Shown here one piece after another: positions 1 to 10,380 of a stretch of DNA of 64,000 nt. The position numbers were made by a program, and so were the translations under genes. Each line of letters starts with the position of its first letter. The stretch's first letter is position 1. Under the pieces are notes generated by a model. That model made no database searches. It was not told the DNA's origin and worked only from the letters and a program-made list of their open reading frames with translations. Source of the stretch: Chromatiaceae bacterium (GTDB lineage: Bacteria > Pseudomonadota > Gammaproteobacteria > Chromatiales > Chromatiaceae); contig JALOTB010000011.1 of assembly GCA_025458165.1 (NCBI GenBank), positions 1 through 64,000 of the forward strand, given 5' to 3'.

Positions 1-81
1 CCCAAGAGCGTCAAGCAGAAACGTTTCAAGGCCGCCCTCGATGACAACTTCCGCGCTAAGGTTCTGTTTGGCGAACCATGA
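1..81 (+). CDS. C-terminal fragment of an unidentified protein
   Basis: Frame 1 is open from the window edge to a TGA at 79-81 and encodes 26 residues ending in KVLFGEP. The peptide is basic and polar and looks like a genuine C-terminus. It is too short for me to assign a family. The 130 bp between this stop and metH contain a TATACT hexamer at 140-145 that could be a -10 element for metH, but no good -35 lies upstream of it. Confidence 0.5.
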   Translation, partial: PKSVKQKRFKAALDDNFRAKVLFGEP

Positions 82-212
82 TCATTCGGGAGCCCTGGAC
101 CGGCCGCCGTCCGAGCGCCGGGGGCCGCTGGGCGGGCGCTATACTGTCGGCCCCCCCCACACCCCGCGCCGGCACTGCGCCGGCGGGGGAACACACCGCG
201 TAGGCGAAGGCG

Positions 213-3902
<3,690 letters not shown>

Positions 3903-3916
3903 CAGGCGGATTGACC

Positions 3917-3964
3917 TTGTCGTGACTCCTTCGTGGGGCTATTTTTGGCACTCCTAATGGCACT
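3917..3964 (+). promoter_or_regulatory. candidate promoter and operator of the stbDE toxin-antitoxin pair
   Basis: TTGTCG (3917-3922) and TATTTT (3940-3945) are 17 bp apart and lie just upstream of the antitoxin gene. Downstream of the -10, the 7-mer TGGCACT occurs twice in direct orientation (3946-3952 and 3958-3964), 12 bp apart, just before the ribosome-binding site GGAG. Toxin-antitoxin operons of this type are normally repressed by their own antitoxin, so the repeats are a reasonable operator candidate. This is inference from spacing only. Confidence 0.35.
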
Positions 3965-3975
3965 GGAGACCTGAG

Positions 3976-4230
3976 ATGGCCCACCGAGTCTTGGCCGAGA
4001 CCACCGCGAGCGTCTCGGAGCTGAAGCGCAACCCCATGGGGACGGTCGCCGCGGGCGAGGGACTGCCCGTCGCCATCCTCAACCGCAACGAGCCGGCCTT
4101 CTACTGCGTCCCTGCCGACGCCTACGAGGCCCTCATGGACCGCCTGGAGGACCTGGAGCTGAACGCCGTCGCCGACGCCCGTCTGCGCGACGGCAAGGCG
4201 CCCGTCAAGGTCTCCCTCGATGAGCTATGA
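3976..4230 (+). CDS. stbD: StbD/YefM (Phd)-family antitoxin
   Basis: An 84-residue protein starting MAHRVLAETTASVSELKRN. It resembles StbD-type antitoxins of the Phd/YefM fold: an N-terminal DNA-binding part with the motif SELKRNPMGTV, a central NRNEPAFYCVPADAYEAL, and an acidic C-terminal tail that would wrap the toxin. It should neutralise the downstream toxin and repress its own operon. A GGAG ribosome site lies 7 nt before the ATG. The gene overlaps the toxin start by 11 nt, which implies translational coupling. The assignment to the StbD branch rests on recalled similarity of the whole N-terminal half. Confidence 0.88.
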   Translation: MAHRVLAETTASVSELKRNPMGTVAAGEGLPVAILNRNEPAFYCVPADAYEALMDRLEDLELNAVADARLRDGKAPVKVSLDEL

Positions 4231-4501
4231 GCTCCACTTCCATCCGGAGGCCCTGGATGAGTGGGGCAGGCTCGACAAGCCCATTCGCGAGCAGATCAAG
4301 AAGAAGCTCGCCGAGCGACTGATTGAGCCGCATGTGCCCGCGTCGCAGCTCGCGGGCCGTCCAGGCCGATACAAGATCAAGCTCAGATCGGCGGGGATTC
4401 GGCTGGTCTACGAGGTCCGCGAGGCGGAGCTGGTCGTCCTAGTGATCGCGGTCGGCAAGCGGGAGCGCAACGCCGTGTACAAGGTTGCTTCGAGGCGATA
4501 A
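4220..4501 (+). CDS. stbE: StbE/RelE-family toxin, ribosome-dependent mRNA interferase type
   Basis: A 93-residue basic protein with the RelE/ParE fold signature: YELHFHPEALDEW at the N-terminus, the helix IREQIKKKLAERL, the strand GRYKIKLRSAGIRLVYEV, and the C-terminal VIAVGKRERNAVYK. The conserved basic and aromatic C-terminal residues (K, R, Y) match RelE-type toxins that cleave mRNA in the ribosomal A site, rather than ParE gyrase poisons. It starts inside the antitoxin gene, so the two are made together. No defect is visible and the pair looks functional. Confidence 0.87.
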   Translation: MSYELHFHPEALDEWGRLDKPIREQIKKKLAERLIEPHVPASQLAGRPGRYKIKLRSAGIRLVYEVREAELVVLVIAVGKRERNAVYKVASRR

Positions 4502-4645
4502 CCAGAGCAGAAGGCACGGAGCGGCGGTGTGGGTGCCAATCTTCACGGACCCGGATCAGGTCTCCCTAAGCAACCGCTCCCTCGCCTTCATCGTCTCAGA
4601 GTCCGTTGCGGAAAAGGTCGATCACGACCGCCGCAGCGCCCCGCT

Positions 4646-5251
4646 CTAACTCCCGCGCAACGCCTCGCGGAACCCTCGAATGGCATCGTAGGTCGTGGGA
4701 CGATCGATGAAGCTCGTCAACAGGTCGATGTCGAGCCCAGGCAGGACCTCGCTGCGATCGATCGCGACATAACGCTCGCCACGCAGGGCGTAGGGCTGGA
4801 TCTTTCCCTTGCGCCAGTACCAGACCTCGGCGACCCCGAGCAGACGGTAGATGTCGAGCTTGTCGATCCGGCCGTGGGTCCAGATCACCTCGATAGCGAG
4901 GTGCGGGCGATCGGTCTCCCCGGTGCCAAACACGTAGCACTCGTCCGGTTCGGCGCCGCGCTCGCGCTCCCGGTCCTTCAGGGTCCAGGAGCCATAGGTC
5001 GAGAACGGGATCTCACGCTCCAGGCAGTAGGTCTCGAGCAACGCGCCGATGACGGACTTGATACCTTCATGGGTCTGAGACGGGCTCATGATCTCGACGT
5101 CCCCCTCCAGATAGGCGATGCGCGGCGCCGAATGATCGCCACGCATCGCCAGCAGCCGCTCGTAGTCGTCCCAACTGACGTGCGACAGCAAGACGACGTG
5201 GTCCTCGGTCTGGCGCTCGTCGTGCTGCTCGTACTGGGCCTGGGTGTACAT
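4646..5251 (-). CDS. Uma2-family (DUF820) endonuclease-like protein
   Basis: A roughly 200-residue protein of the Uma2/DUF820 family, which has a restriction-endonuclease (PD-(D/E)XK-like) fold. These proteins are abundant in cyanobacteria and some purple bacteria and their physiological role is unknown. Visible family hallmarks are SWDDYERLLAM, RIAYLEGDVEIMSPSQTHE, EPDECYVFG, PHLAIEVIWTHGRIDKLDIY and a C-terminal GVAEVWYW. The D in EPDE, the E in AIEV and the K in DKL are the likely catalytic set. I place the start at the ATG at 5251, which has GAGG nine bases upstream. An in-frame ATG at 5260 has no room for a ribosome site. It stands alone between the toxin pair and adk. Confidence 0.85.
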   Translation of the reverse strand: MYTQAQYEQHDERQTEDHVVLLSHVSWDDYERLLAMRGDHSAPRIAYLEGDVEIMSPSQTHEGIKSVIGALLETYCLEREIPFSTYGSWTLKDRERERGAEPDECYVFGTGETDRPHLAIEVIWTHGRIDKLDIYRLLGVAEVWYWRKGKIQPYALRGERYVAIDRSEVLPGLDIDLLTSFIDRPTTYDAIRGFREALRGS

Positions 5252-5343
5252 GGATCGCATCCTCGGGGCCGGTTGCCCCCTAGCCTAGCGTGCGGGAAGC
5301 CGGGAAAAAACCCTAACTGGCGGGCCGCGGGCCGGGCATTACC

Positions 5344-5372
5344 TTGATCGGGGCGCGGTCAGGCGCGAGAAT
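5344..5372 (+). promoter_or_regulatory. candidate sigma70 promoter of adk
   Basis: TTGATC (5344-5349) and GAGAAT (5367-5372) are separated by exactly 17 bp and lie about 75 bp before the adk start. Each hexamer matches consensus at four positions. The position and spacing are the only support. Confidence 0.4.
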
Positions 5373-5446
5373 GCCGCCCTCGCCGCCGCCCGCGACTGGT
5401 ATCCGGGCGGATGGGCCTCTCAACCGTTGCGACCGAGGAAGAAATC

Positions 5447-6088
5447 ATGCGACTGATCCTGTTGGGCGCCCCCGGCGCGGGCAAGGGCACCGTGGCCAAG
5501 ATGCTGACCGCCGTCGACGGCTCGGTGCAGATCTCCACCGGAGACATCCTGCGCGCCGCGGTCAAGGACGGCACCGACCTCGGCAAGCAGGCCAAGGCAT
5601 TCATGGACGCCGGCGACCTGGTGCCCGACGCGCTGATCATGGGCATCATGAAGGAGCGCCTGAAGGAGGACGACTGCCAGGCCGGCTTCCTGCTCGACGG
5701 ATTCCCGCGCACCATCCCCCAGGCCGAGCAGCTCAAGGTCCTGCTGGCCGACCTCGGCATCGAGCTCCAGGCGGCGGTCAATCTGGACGTGCCGCGCGAC
5801 GTCATCCTCGACCGGCTCACCACGCGGCGCACCTGCGTCGACTGCGGGGCCATCTACAACGTCAAGAGCATGCCGCCCAAGGTCGAAGGGGTGTGCGACA
5901 AGTGCGGCGGCAAGGTGGTGCAGCGCGACGACGAGACCGAGGAGGCCATCTCCAACCGCCTCGACGTCTACAACCAGAAGACCGCACCCCTGGTCGACTT
6001 CTATCGCAACGAGGGCCTGCTGCTCGACGTCAACGCCACCTCCAGCGACACCGTGGTGGCCGCGATCCGCGCGCAGGTCGGGGCCTAG
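5447..6088 (+). CDS. adk: adenylate kinase
   Basis: Catalyses ATP + AMP to 2 ADP in the cytoplasm. The 213-residue protein opens with the P-loop GAPGAGKGT (residues 7-15), followed by the AMP-binding segments STGDILRAAV and GFLLDGFPRT. The LID has four cysteines, in TCVDCG and CDKCGG, so this is the long, zinc-binding LID form. The start is the ATG at 5447 directly preceding RLILLGAPGAGKGT, with GAGGAAG just upstream. An upstream in-frame ATG at 5411 would add a 12-residue tail not typical of the family. The next gene (6178) may be cotranscribed. Confidence 0.96.
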   Translation: MRLILLGAPGAGKGTVAKMLTAVDGSVQISTGDILRAAVKDGTDLGKQAKAFMDAGDLVPDALIMGIMKERLKEDDCQAGFLLDGFPRTIPQAEQLKVLLADLGIELQAAVNLDVPRDVILDRLTTRRTCVDCGAIYNVKSMPPKVEGVCDKCGGKVVQRDDETEEAISNRLDVYNQKTAPLVDFYRNEGLLLDVNATSSDTVVAAIRAQVGA

Positions 6089-6177
6089 CCCGACTCCAAC
6101 CGTCGCCGGCACGCGCCCTGCGCGGCGCGCCGCCGGCCCTCAGCCCCGCCGCGAAGGCCCTAGCCGAGGCGCCGCGC

Positions 6178-6399
6178 ATGACCCGCGGAATTCACCTCAA
6201 GCGACTCAAGATCGTCGACCTGGAGCTGCTCGGTCTCGCGGACGGGGCGGTCGCGGAGGGTGAGCAGCCAGGGCTGCTCGCCGAGGTCGACCCGGTCCTC
6301 TCTGGGGTGATCGCCGAGGTCCGCACCGAGCTCGAAGCGACCCGGCGCCTGCTCGATCAGGCCCTCGCCGCTGCCGGAAAACCCGAGCCGGGGCACTAA
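6178..6399 (+). CDS. small hypothetical protein downstream of adk
   Basis: A 73-residue reading frame starting MTRGIHLKRLKIVDLELL, with GAGG about 10 bases before the ATG. The second half (VIAEVRTELEATRRLLDQALAAAG) would form an amphipathic helix, possibly a coiled coil. I do not recognise the family. The codon pattern fits the surrounding genes and is more protein-like than the opposite strand. A GC-rich inverted repeat (6385-6394 with 6404-6414, one bulge) covers its stop codon and could end transcription, although no T-tract follows. Confidence 0.42.
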   Translation: MTRGIHLKRLKIVDLELLGLADGAVAEGEQPGLLAEVDPVLSGVIAEVRTELEATRRLLDQALAAAGKPEPGH

Positions 6400-6642
6400 C
6401 TGCGCCCCCGGCTCGGAGCGAGGCGGACCTCGGACTTAGGGCGCCCGGATACCCCGTACGCCCTCTGACCGCACAAAAAAAGGCCGCTCGGACAGGGTGT
6501 GTGGCTGCCCGTGCGACCCAACTGGCTTGCTGCCGAAAATGGTTCAGCGGGCCTCAGGGCACGCGGTCTGCGAGGCCCTCCTTGGCGGCAATCGGCGCTG
6601 GGCTCGCGCCCGGCAGGAGACGCCGAGTCTCCGGCCGCGCCC

Positions 6643-6777
6643 TCAGCGGCATCCGGCCGCCTGCGGGGCACGGCGGCGGCGGCGCCGGAATTGGTCGTTG
6701 ACGTTGGCAAGGGCGACAAAAACGCCGGCGAGAAGGGCGCTGAGCAGGCCCGCGATCGTCAATGCGTCAAAAGTCAT
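6643..6777 (-). CDS. 44-residue single-span membrane protein
   Basis: The minus strand carries a strong ribosome site GGAGG seven bases before the ATG at 6777. The frame encodes 44 residues: MTFDALTIAG, then a hydrophobic segment of about 18 residues (LLSALLAGVFVALANV), then a very basic tail with seven arginines in a row of eight. One transmembrane helix with the basic end in the cytoplasm is predicted. It diverges from the OmpR/EnvZ-like pair, and the intergenic region between them holds a palindrome, so it is a plausible regulatory target. I know no family for it; small membrane subunits (KdpF- or CydX-like) are similar in size but not clearly in sequence. Confidence 0.6.
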   Translation of the reverse strand: MTFDALTIAGLLSALLAGVFVALANVNDQFRRRRRRAPQAAGCR

Positions 6778-6892
6778 GGTCGTACCTCCGACTCTGGTTC
6801 CGTTAGCGGGGACCGGCGTGAAGTGCGCCGGACCCTCTGTGGACGATTTGCATTCTCCATGGGAAAGGTTTCCAGAGTATTTCGGTAAATGC

Positions 6893-6915
6893 TAATATTG
6901 TAACAAGTTGTTGCA
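6893..6915 (+). promoter_or_regulatory. -10 element and palindromic operator upstream of the OmpR/EnvZ-like genes
   Basis: This AT-rich island in a GC-rich window holds TAATAT (6893-6898), followed by TGTAACAA-G-TTGTTGCA (6899-6915), an inverted repeat matching at seven of eight arm positions. It lies between the divergent small membrane gene and the response regulator gene. OmpR-family regulators often bind GTAACA-like sites and autoregulate, which makes this a good candidate binding site. No footprint evidence is available. Confidence 0.45.
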
Positions 6916-6964
6916 GCCCCCCGGTTCGGCTAGCCTGTCGCGGCCTTCGTACCCTGGTGTCCTC

Positions 6965-7675
6965 ATGGCGGATCAAGCGACTCGCATCCTGGTGGTCGAC
7001 GATGACGCGGATCTGCGCCAGCTCCTGGGCGACTACCTGCGTCGGGAGGGGTTCGAGGTAGATGCCGTGGAGGACGGGGCCGCCATGGACGTCTGGCTCG
7101 CGAGCCAGACGCCCGACCTGCTGATCCTCGATCTCATGCTCCCTGGGGAGGACGGGCTCGCCCTAGCCCGGCGCGTGCGGCGCGACTCCCAGGTCCCGAT
7201 CGTCATGATCTCGGCGCGTGGCGACGACGTGGATCGCATCGTCGGCCTTGAGGTCGGCGCCGACGACTATCTCTCCAAGCCATTCAACCCGCGCGAGCTG
7301 CTCGCCCGCATCCGGGCCATCCTGCGCCGCGGGGCGCAGGCGGGGACGCCAAGCGCGGAAGACAAGGTCTGTGAATTCGGCGCCTATCGCCTGGACACCG
7401 AGAAGCGCGAGCTCACTCGCGACGGGGAGCCGGTCCCTCTCACCGGGGGCGAGCTCGACCTGCTACAGATCCTGGCCGAGAACCCCAACCGCGTGCTCGA
7501 CCGCGACCGCCTGCTCGATCTGCTTAAGGGCTACGAGCGCTCGCCGTTCGATCGCAGCATCGATGTGCAGATCGCCCGGCTGCGGGCCAAGATCGAGCCG
7601 GACACCAAGCGCCCGCGCTTCATCCGCACGGTCTGGGGCAAGGGCTACATGTTCACCCCCCGGGGAGAGGCCTAG
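6965..7675 (+). CDS. ompR: OmpR-family response regulator
   Basis: A 236-residue regulator. The receiver domain (about 5-120) has the acidic pocket VVDDDAD, the phosphoacceptor Asp near residue 56 in LILDLMLPGEDG, the switch residue in MISARGDD and Lys in LSKPFNPREL. The C-terminal winged helix (about 135-230) contains LTGGELDLLQIL and the terminal FIRTVWGKGYMF. The composition DYLRREGF and SPFDRSIDVQIARLRAKIE is close to OmpR itself. The start is the ATG before ADQATRI; its ribosome site is weak. The kinase gene begins 5 nt after the stop, so the two form one operon. The output genes are not evident apart from the divergent small membrane gene. Confidence 0.9.
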   Translation: MADQATRILVVDDDADLRQLLGDYLRREGFEVDAVEDGAAMDVWLASQTPDLLILDLMLPGEDGLALARRVRRDSQVPIVMISARGDDVDRIVGLEVGADDYLSKPFNPRELLARIRAILRRGAQAGTPSAEDKVCEFGAYRLDTEKRELTRDGEPVPLTGGELDLLQILAENPNRVLDRDRLLDLLKGYERSPFDRSIDVQIARLRAKIEPDTKRPRFIRTVWGKGYMFTPRGEA

Positions 7676-7680
7676 CGGCG

Positions 7681-9021
7681 GTGCTCGCGCTGCATCCGAG
7701 CTCGCTCTTCACCCGGGTCCTGGTCACCCTGGTGATCACCTTCGGGCTCTTTGCATTGCTGACCTTCGGCTCGGTCGTCTACTTCGCCCTGGTGCCGGTC
7801 GCCGAGCGCTCCACACGGGATCTGGCCGCCTTCATGGTCCTCTCGGCGCGGACGGTGGTACAGCTCCCCGAGGAGCTGCGCCCCGAGTACCGCAGCCGCC
7901 TCGAAAGCGACTATGGCCTGCGCCTGCGCGAGGAGGGTCAAGTCTCCGACGCGCTGGAGCACTATTTCTTCCCCTACGCCCGGCGGCTGCAGGAGGCGCT
8001 GGAGCGGCGCCTAGGTGCTCCGGTGGAGCTGCGCAGCGACCGCTTCGAGGGCGAGCGTTGGTTCTGGGCCCGCGTCCCGGCAGGCAACCGTGCGATCTGG
8101 GTCGGTTTCCCCCGCGGGCGCGTGCAAAGCCGCCCGCTGGAGGCCGCCCTGGTGGTGCTCGCGGCGGCCATCGTGCTGGTCCTCGTCACCGCGACGATCC
8201 TGGCCCGGCGGGTCACCGGCCCGCTGGAACGGCTCGCTGGGGCGGCCGAGCAGGTGGCCCGCGGCGGCTCCCCCAGCCCGTTGCCGGAGACCGGCCCGCG
8301 CGAGCTGGCCAACCTCGCCCGCCAGTTCAATGAAATGAGCCGCCAGGTGCAGGAGCTGCTGGCCAACCGCACCCTGCTCCTGGCCGGGATCTCCCACGAC
8401 CTGCGCACGCCACTCACCCGCCTGCGGCTCGCCTTGGAGCTGCTCCCGGAAGAGGCCGATGCTGAGCTGGTCGATCGGATGGAGCGGGACCTGGGAGAGA
8501 TGAACGCCCTGATCCGCCAGGCCGTGGAGCTGGGCCAGACCCTGGGCGCGGGCGAGCGGCACGCCGTGGACCTTGGGAAGGTCCTGGCCGACCTGGCCGC
8601 GGGCCGGCCGCGCATCGACTTCCGGTCCGGCGAGCCCTGCCTGCACCGCGTCAACGAGCTGGCACTGCGGCGCATCGTCGGCAATCTGCTCGAGAACGCC
8701 CTGCGCTACAGCACCGCCCGCGTTGAGCTGAATCTCGACTGCCGCCACCGCCCGCCAGTGATCTTCGTGATCGACCGCGGCCCCGGTATCCCGGAGGCCG
8801 AGCGCGAGGCGGTCTTCCGACCCTTTTACCGCCTGGAGCAGTCACGCAACCGGCGCACCGGGGGCAGCGGCCTGGGGCTCGCGGTGGCGCGACAGCTCGC
8901 CATCGCAAACGGGATCGAGATCCATCTGGGGCCTCGCCGCGGCGGCGGTACCGTAGCAACGGTGACACTGCCCCCAGCGGTCGGAGCCGAGGGCGTCAAA
9001 CCAGAGCCCAAATCCGGTTGA
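7681..9021 (+). CDS. envZ: EnvZ-like sensor histidine kinase
   Basis: A 446-residue inner-membrane kinase starting at GTG 5 nt after the regulator gene. It has an N-terminal membrane helix (about 9-35), a periplasmic loop, a second helix (about 158-180), a HAMP linker, a HisKA domain with the phosphorylated His in GISHDLRTPLTRLRL (His239), and an ATPase domain with the N-box NLLENALRYS, DRGPGIPEAE, and GGSGLGLAVARQL. All catalytic motifs are intact. The HisKA sequence strongly resembles EnvZ. It should phosphorylate the upstream regulator. The signal sensed cannot be read from the sequence. Confidence 0.9.
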   Translation: MLALHPSSLFTRVLVTLVITFGLFALLTFGSVVYFALVPVAERSTRDLAAFMVLSARTVVQLPEELRPEYRSRLESDYGLRLREEGQVSDALEHYFFPYARRLQEALERRLGAPVELRSDRFEGERWFWARVPAGNRAIWVGFPRGRVQSRPLEAALVVLAAAIVLVLVTATILARRVTGPLERLAGAAEQVARGGSPSPLPETGPRELANLARQFNEMSRQVQELLANRTLLLAGISHDLRTPLTRLRLALELLPEEADAELVDRMERDLGEMNALIRQAVELGQTLGAGERHAVDLGKVLADLAAGRPRIDFRSGEPCLHRVNELALRRIVGNLLENALRYSTARVELNLDCRHRPPVIFVIDRGPGIPEAEREAVFRPFYRLEQSRNRRTGGSGLGLAVARQLAIANGIEIHLGPRRGGGTVATVTLPPAVGAEGVKPEPKSG

Positions 9022-9188
9022 CGCCCCGCATGACCCTGCCTACATTCCCGCCCCAAGCCGAGCGGCGGCCGTACCGGCCGGCGAGCTCCGCCCCAGCTCC
9101 GGACGGCCATCACCCGCCGCCGGCGCAGTCCCCGGTCGCGCCAGCAGCGGGCGGGAGATAACAAGACCACCTGTGGAGCAACCCCAAG

Positions 9189-9653
9189 ATGCTGCAGACG
9201 GGAGACATGGCCCCCTCGTTCTCGCTACCGGACGCCGACATGGACCGCGTCCCCCTCGACCGCTATCGCGGCAGCAAGAACCTGGTGCTCTATTTCTACC
9301 CCAAGGACGACACCCCCGGCTGCACCATGGAGGCGCTCGAGTTCACCGATCTGCAGCCCCACTTCGAGTCGCTCGACACCGAGATCGTCGGCATCAGCCG
9401 CGATAACTGCGCGAGCCATGGGGCCTTCCGTGACAAGTACGGGATCAACGTCCGCCTGCTCGCGGATACCGAGGGCGAGGCCTGCGAGGCCTACGGCGTC
9501 TGGCAGGAGAAGGAGGCCCACGGCGAGAAGCGTATGGGGATAGTCCGCTCGACCTTCGTCGTCGACAAGGAGGGCGTGATCCGCCATGCCCTCTACGACA
9601 TCAAGCCCAAGGGACACGCGGCCCAGGTCCTGGAGCTGGTGCGCGGGCTCTAG
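9189..9653 (+). CDS. bcp: Bcp/PrxQ-type thiol peroxidase
   Basis: A 154-residue cytoplasmic peroxiredoxin that reduces H2O2 and organic hydroperoxides. The active-site segment YPKDDTPGCTMEALEF places the peroxidatic Cys at residue 45. In many Bcp proteins the resolving Cys follows five residues later; here that position is Leu50. Resolution would have to use Cys74, Cys99, or an external thiol. The remainder (STFVVDKEGVIRHALYDIKP) is typical. A GGAG-type ribosome site precedes the ATG at 9189. The stop codon shares the tetranucleotide CTAG with the stop of the convergent truC gene. Confidence 0.94.
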   Translation: MLQTGDMAPSFSLPDADMDRVPLDRYRGSKNLVLYFYPKDDTPGCTMEALEFTDLQPHFESLDTEIVGISRDNCASHGAFRDKYGINVRLLADTEGEACEAYGVWQEKEAHGEKRMGIVRSTFVVDKEGVIRHALYDIKPKGHAAQVLELVRGL

Positions 9654-10375
9654 CGTCGCGAAGTCTCGCCCAGGGGATCGCCCTCCAGCGCATCCCCCCA
9701 GCCCAGCCGTTCTAGTAGTGCATTCCAGGTGCCGTCCAGCGGGGCCTGGATGCGGAGGTCGGCGCCGCTCAGCGGATGTGTGACGCGTAATGATGCGGCG
9801 TGCAGCAGGAGCCGACTCGCCCCCAGGACGTCCCGAAAGAACCGGTTGTGCCGCCCTTCCCCATGGGTGGTATCGCCGATCAGCGGGTGGTGGACGTGGT
9901 GGAAATGCCGGCGAATCTGGTGATAGCGCCCGCTCTCTGGCCAGGCCGCGATCAGGGCGTAGCGGCTGCTCGGATAGCGCCCCACGGCGACCGGCAGCTC
10001 GGCTCGGGCGAGGACGTGAAAGCGTGTGAGCGCGGGCCGCGCCGGCTGACCCGGGCCGTCGCTCAAGGGGTAGTCGATCGCCCCCGCCGCCTCAGGCCAG
10101 CCCCGCACGACCCCGAGATATGCCTTGGCGACGGCGCCGGCCTCGAACAGCCAGGAGAGCCGGCGCGCCACGTCCTTGCTGAGCGCGAGGAGCAGGACCC
10201 CGGAGACCGGCCGATCCAGCCGGTGCACCGGGTAGACCCGCTGCCCGAGGCGATCGCGCACCCGCTGCAAGGCGAAGTCCTCCACCCCGGCGGCGATCGC
10301 CGTTCGGTGCACCAGGAGCCCAGCGGGCTTGTCGATCGCGACCAGGTGGGCGTCGCGGTAGAGGATCACCGGCAT
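9650..10375 (-). CDS. truC: tRNA pseudouridine(65) synthase TruC
   Basis: A 241-residue RluA-family pseudouridine synthase. It starts MPVILYRDAHLVAIDKPAGLLVHRT, carries the catalytic Asp in YPVHRLDRPVSGVLL, and ends with the helix-strand region TGRYHQIRRHFHHVHHPLIGD-type motif followed by LLLHAASLRVTHPLSG. The segment YPSSRYALI and the overall length match TruC, which modifies U65 of tRNA, better than RluA/C/D. The start codon lies 5 nt after the mgtE stop, so it is the second gene of an mgtE-truC operon. The gene is convergent with bcp and the two overlap by four bases. Confidence 0.9.
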   Translation of the reverse strand: MPVILYRDAHLVAIDKPAGLLVHRTAIAAGVEDFALQRVRDRLGQRVYPVHRLDRPVSGVLLLALSKDVARRLSWLFEAGAVAKAYLGVVRGWPEAAGAIDYPLSDGPGQPARPALTRFHVLARAELPVAVGRYPSSRYALIAAWPESGRYHQIRRHFHHVHHPLIGDTTHGEGRHNRFFRDVLGASRLLLHAASLRVTHPLSGADLRIQAPLDGTWNALLERLGWGDALEGDPLGETSRR

Positions 10376-10380
10376 CGGCC

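Noticed and set aside
81..212. Possible SAH riboswitch upstream of metH
   Set aside because: The conserved core of the SAH riboswitch is not recognisable in this 130-bp leader; only a GC-rich hairpin with GCCGGC arms is present.
6497..6895. Plus-strand frames between adk and the OmpR-like gene
   Set aside because: Low-complexity Arg/Pro/Ala sequence without ribosome sites; the minus-strand 44-codon gene explains part of the region better.
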